Of a stretch of DNA of 64,000 nucleotides, positions 26,514 to 34,056 are shown in pieces. The translations under genes and the position numbers were made by a program. Source of the DNA: Acidovorax sp. DW039 (GTDB taxonomy: Bacteria > Pseudomonadota > Gammaproteobacteria > Burkholderiales > Burkholderiaceae_C); contig NZ_AP029019.1 of NCBI RefSeq assembly GCF_037101375.1, positions 3,205,001-3,269,000 of the forward strand, in the 5' to 3' direction. Under the pieces are notes generated by a model. That model was given only the letters and a program-made list of their open reading frames with translations. It ran no database searches and was not told where the DNA came from. How positions within the stretch are numbered: position 1 is the first letter of the stretch; the number at the start of each line of letters is the position of its first letter.

Positions 26514-27653
26514 TCAGGGAAGCTGCAGAGGCCGTGAGTCCACACGCATCCCATAGCGATCAAGCTCCTTCGCGCTCATCGCGGACATCGCGTCGATCTG
26601 ACAGCGCAAATCCGCAATACGCTTGCCACTCTGCTCCACCACTACTCCCTTGCGCTCATTTTCACCGTCACCGGCATAAACGACATAGCGATAGTTGCCC
26701 TTGTCGAAGGACAGGAAGTTCACAGCAGTACCGTCTTGACCGACCTGTGAGCCACGCTGGAAAGCTGAAGCCGCACCAGTTCCAGCGCTCGGATACTCCA
26801 TTTCCACTGCGCCTTCCAGCGGTGCTATCCGGTATGTCAACTGCTCATTGCCACCAGCGCGGCCAGTGCACACCGAGGCGCGCTTCTTGCCGGTGGAGCA
26901 CGCAAAGATCGGGGTCTCAGCAGCCGTGCATAGGTGCGGCACGGTCACAGCCGGAGCTGCAGCCGTCACGTTGGCTGGCGGAGTGACTGGCGCGGCAGCG
27001 GGTGCCGTATTCGCAGGCGCTGGCACAGCTGCAGCTGGCGCAGGCTGGGTGACTGGCGAGACCTCGGGTGGAGGCGGCTCCGCAGATTTGGCCGCAGCCG
27101 CTGGCGGAGCTTCACCGGCAATCTTGGCAATCTCCGCTTCGCTCTTGTCGAACACCCGGAGCATCGCCAGATCGTGGAACAACCCCATGAATGCCAAGTG
27201 CCCCGTGAGCTTGACCAGTATCTCTTTGCCGTCTTCGGTTCGCTGGACGATGTAGGTCACATTGCCCTTGACCGTATTGCCATCCAACGCTGCCCCTTGA
27301 GGCTCGTACGTGCCGCGCAGGTGATTGAGCATCCGTTGATCGGTAGGGATAGCGTCTTGCGGCATCACCGCCGTCAGGACCGCTGAGCAGGTCTTCTTCC
27401 CTGTTGATTCGTCGCTTCGAGCGGTCGTGATGGATTCCACCGTGACTTTGGTGTTCTTGCTCGTGATCTGCACGCTGCGCTGACGCTCAGGGCTCATGCT
27501 GGCATGCTCTTTGTCAAAGCTCTGCTGGTAAATCTGCTGCACGAGCGATACCGCTGCCGGATCAGCGCAGGACGGCGCTTTGTCACCGCATGCAGCCAGC
27601 AAAACCACGGACGTTGCCGCCAAGGTCACGGCAGTAGCTCTTTTGGAATTCAT
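26514..27653 (-). CDS. Lipoprotein with Ala/Pro-rich linker, unknown function
   Basis: 379 residues starting MNSKRATAVTLAATSVVLLAACGDK; lipobox LLAAC. The first mature domain (about 25-200) has three cysteines and mixed alpha/beta character. A long Ala/Pro/Val linker (about 205-255) leads to a C-terminal domain (VPHLCTAAETPIFACSTGKKRASVCTG...LADLRCQ) with conserved-looking cysteines that should form disulfides. No named family. AGGAAG upstream fixes the start at 27653. It precedes the exported hydrolase in one operon and is divergent from the XRE regulator. Confidence 0.75.
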   Translation of the reverse strand: MNSKRATAVTLAATSVVLLAACGDKAPSCADPAAVSLVQQIYQQSFDKEHASMSPERQRSVQITSKNTKVTVESITTARSDESTGKKTCSAVLTAVMPQDAIPTDQRMLNHLRGTYEPQGAALDGNTVKGNVTYIVQRTEDGKEILVKLTGHLAFMGLFHDLAMLRVFDKSEAEIAKIAGEAPPAAAAKSAEPPPPEVSPVTQPAPAAAVPAPANTAPAAAPVTPPANVTAAAPAVTVPHLCTAAETPIFACSTGKKRASVCTGRAGGNEQLTYRIAPLEGAVEMEYPSAGTGAASAFQRGSQVGQDGTAVNFLSFDKGNYRYVVYAGDGENERKGVVVEQSGKRIADLRCQIDAMSAMSAKELDRYGMRVDSRPLQLP

Positions 27654-27763
27654 TTTTTCTTCCTGTTGGTTGTAAGAATTTGTGCCTCTCAAGGAACATT
27701 CTGGCATGCAATGTTCCTTATAAGACGTTTCCTCAGCAGGCACATTTCGAGAGCCTGTGGAGC

Positions 27764-28171
27764 ATGTCACGGACTGCTCCACAGAAACAAAGCGCTGCCA
27801 GCGAGACGCCGGTTCAGCGCCGCCGCAAGGTGCGACTCATACCGAATGCCATCACGTTGGCTGTTGGCGAGAACCTACGAAGCTTCCGTGAAGAGCGCGG
27901 CATGACGCAGTTGGAATTGGCAATGAGTGCCGAGGTGGAGCGCACTCGGGTGTCCAAGCTGGAGCTGGGTCTGGTGAATCCGAGTGTTTTGACGCTTGCC
28001 ACCATCTGCCACGTGCTGGACATCACCCTGGCTGATCTGTTCGGCGGTATTCGGCTGGCACATCCGCCCACCACCGAGGGCGGGACACTGCGCCGCGCCA
28101 ATCAAGCCGTGCTCGACAAGAAGCCAGCAGCCAAGCGCACCAAAGTGCCGGGTAAAGCTGCCGCCAAGTAG
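27764..28171 (+). CDS. XRE-family helix-turn-helix regulator
   Basis: About 135 residues. The middle is a Cro/CI HTH: LAVGENLRSFREERGMTQLELAMSAEVERTRVSKLELGLVNPSVLTLATICHVLDITLADLF. The C-terminus is basic (KKPAAKRTKVPGKAAAK), probably extra DNA contact. ATG 27764 directly after GTGGAGC is the preferred start, though an upstream in-frame ATG at 27680 is possible. It is divergent from the lipoprotein-hydrolase operon, with 110 bp between, and probably controls that operon or itself. It ends 17 bp before the convergent FtsZ-C-like gene. Confidence 0.85.
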   Translation: MSRTAPQKQSAASETPVQRRRKVRLIPNAITLAVGENLRSFREERGMTQLELAMSAEVERTRVSKLELGLVNPSVLTLATICHVLDITLADLFGGIRLAHPPTTEGGTLRRANQAVLDKKPAAKRTKVPGKAAAK

Positions 28172-28188
28172 GCTCTGGGCGGATCGTT

Positions 28189-28638
28189 TCAGGCGCTCAC
28201 GACCACTGTCAGTCGCAGCTTGTCCACCAATGCCGGGGCAGGCGCTGCAGCAAACCACAGTTCAGAACAGGCCGGCACTGCGCTATGGAACGCGCTGGAT
28301 ACCACCCTGCACTGATCCAGATGCAAGCCGGAGTAGCCGCGCAGCACCACGATGACAGTCGGTGGGCGTTCTGATGAGGCTTGCTGTGCGGTGGCCTCGA
28401 TGCTGTCATGGAGCATGGTTTGCAGGTCGCAATGATGGCCGGTAACGACATGGCTCCATGTGGACCGCCCCCAACGCGCCATTACCGCGCTCAGATCGCC
28501 CCAGTCCAATGCTGGCATCGCGTCTGGCTCTGTCGCCGCCCACAGATCGTCAAGAACCCATTCCGAGTACACGACCGAAGGAGTTGGCATGCACACCAGA
28601 GCCAGCTTCTGCAAACATTCGCGCCGGTTCAGTGTCAT
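28189..28638 (-). CDS. Protein resembling the FtsZ/tubulin C-terminal domain, without GTPase
   Basis: 149 residues. The second half (DLQTMLHDSIEATAQQ...TVIVVLRGYSGLHLDQCRVVSSAFHS...ELWFAAAPAPALVDKLRLTVVVS) follows the pattern of the FtsZ C-terminal sandwich domain, including the closing D-K-L-R-L-T-V-V-V like FtsZ's D-E-L-R-V-T-V-V-A. The GTP-binding domain is absent. The N-terminus MTLNRRECLQKLALV contains Arg-Arg followed by a short hydrophobic stretch, reminiscent of a twin-arginine signal but weak. It overlaps the peptidase gene upstream by 4 bp. Function unknown; the resemblance is from memory and needs a structural check. Confidence 0.5.
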   Translation of the reverse strand: MTLNRRECLQKLALVCMPTPSVVYSEWVLDDLWAATEPDAMPALDWGDLSAVMARWGRSTWSHVVTGHHCDLQTMLHDSIEATAQQASSERPPTVIVVLRGYSGLHLDQCRVVSSAFHSAVPACSELWFAAAPAPALVDKLRLTVVVSA

Positions 28639-29372
28639 GACGTTCTCCGCACACGTATGGCTGCCAGCAACCGCACTGCCTCGGGTTGCCAAGACTCTGA
28701 CTCGTGCATCCAGATGATCAGCTTCTGCTTGGGCTCTTTGTGCCAGCCAGGCTTGGCACGACGGCTTCCGGGACCGGCATCTGGCAAGCGCAGCCGTGCG
28801 TTATGGGCATGGAAACATGGTTCTGCGCCACCACTGTCTAGTAGCAGAATGCGCTGCGGAAAGTGGCTTTGCCCGACCACCAAACCCTCCACACCCACCG
28901 CGAGAGCCCAGTGCTTAGTGCGGTGATGTTTGACCGAAGCAAAGGCAATGGCAACCAGATCACCCTGCATAAGCCATTTGACGGCGGGAGCATCTACATC
29001 GTGCTCAATGCAATAGCGAGCCGTGAGTTCGAGTGGCAGTCCGAGGCTGTTCACTGCATCCGTCCAATCTTTTGGGTTGATTCCAGTGAAGTAGTACGGG
29101 GACATTGCGGTCCAAACTGCGGCTGCCACACCATGCTTACGCCGCGACATGTCGTGCAGTGCTGATGCCTTGGCCAGTCCAAGAATCACAAGCAGCATCG
29201 CCAGCATGTGAGTCCCGCAAGATGCGTCCAGTACCGATTGCTGCATGAAGACCGGCACCGGCTCTTCGCGCTTTTGTTGAACGGTGAGTGCATGGCCGGT
29301 CTGTAGCGCCGCATGGATGCGCTGAAACGTGTAAGACGGCTCAGCGCGCTTGGATGAGACGGCTTTGGACAT
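28635..29372 (-). CDS. C39/papain-like cysteine peptidase domain protein
   Basis: About 245 residues (start at 29372 after GGATGAG, or 29384). The segment VPVFMQQSVLDASCGTHMLAMLLVILGL has the Q...SCG-x-H-x-L-x-M-L layout of the C39-like catalytic cysteine box. HRTKHWALAVGV supplies the histidine and LLLDSGG a following Asp, the usual order of papain-like peptidases. There is no ABC transporter domain and no signal peptide. It sits in a three-gene operon between the small element-borne protein (1-bp gap) and the FtsZ-C-like protein (4-bp overlap). A processing protease for a neighbouring protein or a defence effector are both possible. Confidence 0.65.
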   Translation of the reverse strand: MSKAVSSKRAEPSYTFQRIHAALQTGHALTVQQKREEPVPVFMQQSVLDASCGTHMLAMLLVILGLAKASALHDMSRRKHGVAAAVWTAMSPYYFTGINPKDWTDAVNSLGLPLELTARYCIEHDVDAPAVKWLMQGDLVAIAFASVKHHRTKHWALAVGVEGLVVGQSHFPQRILLLDSGGAEPCFHAHNARLRLPDAGPGSRRAKPGWHKEPKQKLIIWMHESESWQPEAVRLLAAIRVRRTS

Positions 29373-29373
29373 A

Positions 29374-29763
29374 TCAATACTCATCCGGACGAAGTAGCGT
29401 AGTGACGCTGCGGTCGGCTTCAGTGATGATCCAGAGCGTTGGGAGTGACGAACGCTTGTCTCTGGGCGTTGCTGCGAGTCGCTCTGCATCGACAAGCCGA
29501 TAACAACTCAGAATCCGCAAACGGCGGGTGACGGCGTAGTCGTTTTCTGCGCGGTCTTCCTCGCACAGGTCACCCCAGTCGCCATGAACATGACGGCTGA
29601 CCAGGGCTGCCGCGCTGAAGCCAGTTTCTTGCAGCAGTTCCAAAGCGCCGGGCGTGGCAACGATTTGGCCCAGCGGAAACTTGGCGGTGTTGGAGTAGAT
29701 GATGGTGGCGACGGTAGATGAAGACGAAGCCAGACTTGATGTGGATTCGGGTGTAGTGGTCAT
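29374..29763 (-). CDS. Small conserved protein typical of plasmids and integrative elements
   Basis: 129 residues. After a Ser/Thr-rich start the sequence AKFPLGQIVATPGALELLQETG, VSRHVHGDWGDLCEEDRAENDYAVTRRLRILSCYRL and PTLWIITEADRSVTTLLRPDEY is the signature of a family often found on plasmids and ICEs and sometimes mislabelled as a restriction subunit. Function is not established. The start at 29763 is backed by GGAG eight bases upstream. It is the first gene of the operon with the C39-like peptidase. Confidence 0.8.
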   Translation of the reverse strand: MTTTPESTSSLASSSSTVATIIYSNTAKFPLGQIVATPGALELLQETGFSAAALVSRHVHGDWGDLCEEDRAENDYAVTRRLRILSCYRLVDAERLAATPRDKRSSLPTLWIITEADRSVTTLLRPDEY

Positions 29764-29903
29764 GGGAATCTCCATAGGTAGGGAACAAAACAAAACTGAA
29801 AAACAAACGGGCACGCTTAGTCCTCCGCGAACGATTGGCGGATAGAAGAGAAGCGAGAGAGATCAGCGCGGCTGCAGAACAGCAGCTGGAGAGAGACAGG
29901 GCA

Positions 29904-30674
29904 TCAGCGAGAGGCCATCAACGAAACTTGCGCTTGGCAGAGCGCGGTCAGCAGATCAGAGTCCGAGGCGTATGGCTGCTCGATCCAGTCTGCAAACTGG
30001 TCGGTGGCCAACAGCCAGCAGCTGAGCACAGATGGCATCGCACCATCGGCATCACCCCCATCCAGCAAGCCCCAGGCGTGCAACCGGCGCGATGCCACAG
30101 CATCTCGGATAGCGTCCGCCGGCATCTCGCACAACAGCGCCATCACATGGCAGGCATGTGTGGCGTCACGGAATGGGATGACTGGCAAGATCGCACCGCC
30201 GAAGCGCCGAATGCAGTAGGACCACCGTAGCCACTGGGACTCAAATAGCGTGAAGTTAAGCAGCCGCGCAAGCGTGTCCAGATTCGTACCAATGCATGAC
30301 TCTGCTGGTAGTGGTGATGGCTCCAAGGCAGCCAGCCGAGCAGCCACGATTACCGGGTCCGTCGGGATCGAAAAATCAACGTCTCGACCGTCTCCATCCA
30401 CCATCAAAAAATCCGGCATGTCACCATCGAATATGGGTTGCTTTCCACATCCAAGTTCGCGCCAGCATCTCTGTTCGATACCGCGACTTTCTCGAATCAA
30501 GTCTTTGCCGTCTAACAAGCGAGGCAGAACCACCCCAATGCGATGCAGCAGGCGAACCATGTGATAGCGGCGATAGACTGCATTGCATGGAACATGGGCT
30601 ACTTCCTGGAGATCGTAAGCATCAAGTCTGCTTACACGCCTCGCCACCGCACCTATAGGAAGGTTACTGATCAT
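29904..30674 (-). CDS. Unrecognised protein, possibly the N-terminal remnant of an AAA ATPase
   Basis: 256 residues. The central part (CIGTNLDTLARLLNFTLFESQWLRWSYCIRRFGGAI, then CEMPADAIRDAVASRRLHAWGLLD) resembles the helical N-terminal region that precedes the ATPase core in some large bacterial AAA proteins. No Walker motifs follow and the frame stops soon after. That would make it a truncated relic; alternatively it is a complete protein of a family I do not know. The start at 30674 has only a weak GGTGA upstream. It is on the same strand as, and 140 bp upstream of, the small element-borne gene. Confidence 0.45.
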   Translation of the reverse strand: MISNLPIGAVARRVSRLDAYDLQEVAHVPCNAVYRRYHMVRLLHRIGVVLPRLLDGKDLIRESRGIEQRCWRELGCGKQPIFDGDMPDFLMVDGDGRDVDFSIPTDPVIVAARLAALEPSPLPAESCIGTNLDTLARLLNFTLFESQWLRWSYCIRRFGGAILPVIPFRDATHACHVMALLCEMPADAIRDAVASRRLHAWGLLDGGDADGAMPSVLSCWLLATDQFADWIEQPYASDSDLLTALCQAQVSLMASR

Positions 30675-31071
30675 GGGTCACCAGGGACGGAACACACCTG
30701 TACATCTATTCAGCCACCACGTAAACCGATCAATAGCAGCATGGACCGACGTACACGAGAATCACAGACTGACTAACAGTCAGTTGAAGAGAACGTTGAC
30801 GGTCTGTGTGATGACACTTCGTGCGCCAGAATTGTCAAAAAAAGTGGTCAAAATCGCCGCAAATAGCGTAAGCTCGCCAGAATCTGCATTATATCGAAAT
30901 ATGACCATATTTCATATCATACATCATTCTCAATATAAAGACATGCAATTTTGGCACACAAAAGCGATTTATCATGGTTTCAAATTGATAGACAAAGACT
31001 AGAATTATAAATTGCGAGATCTCTCGCTCAAGAGAAATTTAGCACTACCGAATTTCAGGAGTAATAGACAG
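30675..31071. promoter_or_regulatory. AT-rich divergent control region with inverted repeat
   Basis: About 400 bp between the leftward gene at 29904 and the rightward helicase operon. It is markedly AT-rich. A perfect inverted repeat ACTGACT-AAC-AGTCAGT lies at 30768-30784 and could be an operator. AGGAG at 31057-31061 is the ribosome-binding site of the helicase. Confidence 0.45.
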
Positions 31072-33147
31072 ATGCCCTTGCAAGTTTTGCCGAAGGAATC
31101 CGCAATGCGCGCTGACGCGTCGGCTCGACAGATAATCGAATATCTGCAGATTGAGCAAGAGCAGTTGGGCTTGCAAGATTCGGTAGTCTTTTACAACTTT
31201 CCTCTCTTCCGAGAAGAAGAGAAGTTGCTTGTAGCAGAGCTTGTTGTTGCTAGTCCGAAACATGGCGTCGCCCTTATATCCACAGCGCCGAATGGAATCA
31301 GCACCGACACACAGCGCCTCGACGGCGCCTTCAATCAGATCTTTGCTCGATTAATTAAGTATCCACGCCTTCGGATAGGCCGTGCAAAACTGAAATTTCA
31401 AGTAGATGCGTTCGTTTGGGTTCCCGAAGGCCCTTCGAGTGAAGACGTAGTTGTGGGTCTTCAGCAACTGCACCAACGTTTTGATGGGCTTATTGGAGAT
31501 GAGCTTGAATCGGAAGCGTACGAGGAAATGCTCTCTGTTCTTGATGGGTCAAAAGCGCTAACTCGAGCAAAGGAAAGGAAGACCGACTCGTTCCCTAGCA
31601 CTTCCCGGATTGCCACTATCGCCAGCTTGGAAGAGGAGATTCGTCGCTTTGACCGAGATCAGCGCGTCGCCTACATGACTGAGGTCGCCGGTCTACAGCG
31701 GATCCGGGGCTTGGCGGGCTCTGGCAAAACTGTTGTGTTGGCATTGAAAGCAGCTCTAACTGCGATCCGCGAGCCAGACGCAAAAATCGCAGTCACCTTC
31801 TACACGAAGAGCCTGTACCAGCATATCCGTCAGCTGATTACTCGCTTTTATCGAATGCACGAAGACAGAGATCCTGACTGGACCCGTTTGCAAGTACTTC
31901 ATGCATGGGGAGGTGCGAGTGCCGATGGTTTCTACTACAAGGCTGCACAAAGGTTCGGTCATCAACCGATCAGTTACGGACAAGCCGTGAATGCATCGCG
32001 TCAGCAGCCCTTTGGCTACGTGTGTGAAAGGCTGCTATCAGATCCGGCAGTTGAGCCAGTTTACGATTATGTATTTGTAGATGAAGCTCAGGACTTTCCC
32101 CCATCGTTCATGCAGCTTGCCTTAAGACTTGCACGCGAAGAAAAGTTGGTCATTGCCTACGATGCATTTCAGACAATCTTTGATGTTGAGGTGCCGACTG
32201 CCGCCAACTTGTTTGCAATTCCTGCCGATGGTAGCGGAGATCTTGTCTTTGACGAGGACATCATCCTTCACAAATGCTACAGGAACCCACGCGAGATACT
32301 AGTATGCGCTCACGCAATTGGTTTTGGCATATACGGAAAAAGAATCGCTCAAATTCTTGAGTCGGCTGATCACTGGCAAGACTTTGGTTATTCTGTGATC
32401 GGAAATCTTACTCCAGGCGCTCAGACCCAAATTCTGAGACCCGAGGAAAACTCCCCCTCTTCTGTTAGCAAGTCAAACAAAATAGATGACATTATCACAT
32501 GCCATGTCCTTAATGACATGGCAATGGAAGTCACTCATGTTGTTAGTCGAATAGTTGCAGAAGTATCCACTCAAGGCGTTTCCCCTGAAGACATACTAGT
32601 TATATGCGCCGACGACCGAAATGCGGGCTCTTACTTTAAGCTATTGCGAGCCTCTTTACTCGCTGCCGGAATAAAAAGCAATAACCTGCAAGACGACTCG
32701 TACGGCATACGCGATTTTCAGCAAGACGGCGCCGTTACGCTATCAACTATCTACAAGGCAAAAGGAAACGAAGCCTACTCTGTTTATATTGTCGGTATAG
32801 ATGCAATCTTCTACGAACCCTCTCCCAGGGATAGAAATCGTGCATTTACTGCCATGACTCGAGCAAAGGGCTGGCTATATATAACTGGCATTGGGGCATC
32901 AGCGCAACTTTTCGCGAAAGAGCTTCAAGCAGCCAAAGAAAATTTTCCTAATCTGGTCTTCAAATACCCAACCCCTGAAGAGCTTGTTTTCATGAAACGC
33001 GACTTAGTCGAAATTGACCCAGAAGAGGTCGACGATGAAATTGATCGTCTCGGAAAAGGACTTGATCCAGAAGAGATGGAGCGTATCCTACGTAGAAAAC
33101 TCCGCCAGGTGCAAGCACGAAAAAGAATCCAGAAAAGAATTAAATAG
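31072..33147 (+). CDS. SF1 (UvrD/REP-like) helicase with NERD-like N-terminal region
   Basis: 691 residues. Residues about 20-130 (SVVFYNFPLFREEEKLLVAELVVASPKHGVALIST...KFQVDAFVWVPEG) look like a divergent NERD-type nuclease-related domain, but without a clear catalytic lysine. The helicase core has Walker A GLAGSGKTVVL, motif II VFVDEAQDFP, motif III region IAYDAFQTIF, motif V VTLSTIYKAKGNEAYSVYIVG and motif VI AMTRAKGWLYITG. A charged helical tail ends RRKLRQVQARKRIQKRIK. ATG 31072 has AGGAG ten bases upstream; the frame is open further up but has no good start. It is 6 bp from the DUF2290 gene and less GC-rich than core genes. Probably half of a two-gene defence unit. Confidence 0.85.
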   Translation: MPLQVLPKESAMRADASARQIIEYLQIEQEQLGLQDSVVFYNFPLFREEEKLLVAELVVASPKHGVALISTAPNGISTDTQRLDGAFNQIFARLIKYPRLRIGRAKLKFQVDAFVWVPEGPSSEDVVVGLQQLHQRFDGLIGDELESEAYEEMLSVLDGSKALTRAKERKTDSFPSTSRIATIASLEEEIRRFDRDQRVAYMTEVAGLQRIRGLAGSGKTVVLALKAALTAIREPDAKIAVTFYTKSLYQHIRQLITRFYRMHEDRDPDWTRLQVLHAWGGASADGFYYKAAQRFGHQPISYGQAVNASRQQPFGYVCERLLSDPAVEPVYDYVFVDEAQDFPPSFMQLALRLAREEKLVIAYDAFQTIFDVEVPTAANLFAIPADGSGDLVFDEDIILHKCYRNPREILVCAHAIGFGIYGKRIAQILESADHWQDFGYSVIGNLTPGAQTQILRPEENSPSSVSKSNKIDDIITCHVLNDMAMEVTHVVSRIVAEVSTQGVSPEDILVICADDRNAGSYFKLLRASLLAAGIKSNNLQDDSYGIRDFQQDGAVTLSTIYKAKGNEAYSVYIVGIDAIFYEPSPRDRNRAFTAMTRAKGWLYITGIGASAQLFAKELQAAKENFPNLVFKYPTPEELVFMKRDLVEIDPEEVDDEIDRLGKGLDPEEMERILRRKLRQVQARKRIQKRIK

Positions 33148-33153
33148 CGAACA

Positions 33154-33807
33154 ATGTTCAGACAAAACTTACAAGCATTTGCACGTGCGGCAAAGTGGCC
33201 GGTTATGGACTATGGTCTCCCGCATTTTTCCTTGACGCCAGCCATAATTCAACAGCTTAGGGAATTGCCTTATCTTGAACGCTGGAAGACGTCGATAGCA
33301 AATCAGTGGTATCACGTTCGTTTGGAAGACCATTCCTTGTTGACTTTTAGTTCAACTGCAACCTCCGCCTCTTATGCTTACCTGCACTGTCCATTGGACG
33401 CTCCAACCTTTCGTCAATTCGCATTGGACATGGGGCACCAATTTAATGCTGCCGCACGAGCTGAACTGCTCGAAGAATATCAACTGATCATCGACACCGC
33501 CATGCAAAAAGCGAATGTCACTCCGATCCGATACGATTATGACGAAAACGGCTATCGTCGTGGTGTCCATCCAGTTAGCCACATTCACATAGGTCTGGAC
33601 AATCACGTGCGGCTGAGCTCTTCCAAGAGACTCACTCCCACTTCCTTTGCTCTATTTGTAATGCGACAGATGTACCCCGAGTGTTGGGCTCGAGTCCTTG
33701 ATCACCAAGAAGCTGCGCGGCTGCCAAAGGCTATTCGACTCGGCTGTGTGCCACTGCATGAACCCCACTGGCACGAACAGGATCAGGTCGAGTTGCACTT
33801 TGTGTAG
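33154..33807 (+). CDS. DUF2290 family protein
   Basis: 217 residues. The segment RYDYDENGYRRGVHPVSHIHIGLDNHVRLSSSKRLTPTSFALFVMRQMYPECW is what I associate with DUF2290, a family of unknown function found next to helicases in defence-rich regions. Histidines in HPVSHIHIG and the acidic pair in the middle could form a metal or nuclease site, but this is not established. Six bases separate it from the helicase stop, so the two are co-translated. The frame ends before a 250-bp non-coding gap. Confidence 0.72.
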   Translation: MFRQNLQAFARAAKWPVMDYGLPHFSLTPAIIQQLRELPYLERWKTSIANQWYHVRLEDHSLLTFSSTATSASYAYLHCPLDAPTFRQFALDMGHQFNAAARAELLEEYQLIIDTAMQKANVTPIRYDYDENGYRRGVHPVSHIHIGLDNHVRLSSSKRLTPTSFALFVMRQMYPECWARVLDHQEAARLPKAIRLGCVPLHEPHWHEQDQVELHFV

Positions 33808-34056
33808 AGAAGCTCTACTTCTCGCAGTAAACAGCTGCGGCGTGCATCGGCCGTCGGGGATTGATTCGCTGAGGCTTTGACCCGCGTTTCAGGTACGTAG
33901 TTGAACGCGGCTACTTTGATAGATCGCTCGGTTGAACGGCCCCCCCCCTCACCGAGGGCATGCGCATTCTTCAAGTTGGCCTTCATAGGGCGAGCCAAAT
34001 GCGCCATGCAAACGCCGCTACCATCCCAAGAGAATGAACTGCTGCCCCCACAAAAC
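33808..34056. other. Intergenic region with nine-C tract before the methyltransferase
   Basis: About 250 bp. A run of nine C (33940-33948) is the only striking feature. The methyltransferase frame is open back to 33901, so the tract could be inside a longer N-terminus, but family similarity begins at 34057. Confidence 0.4.
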
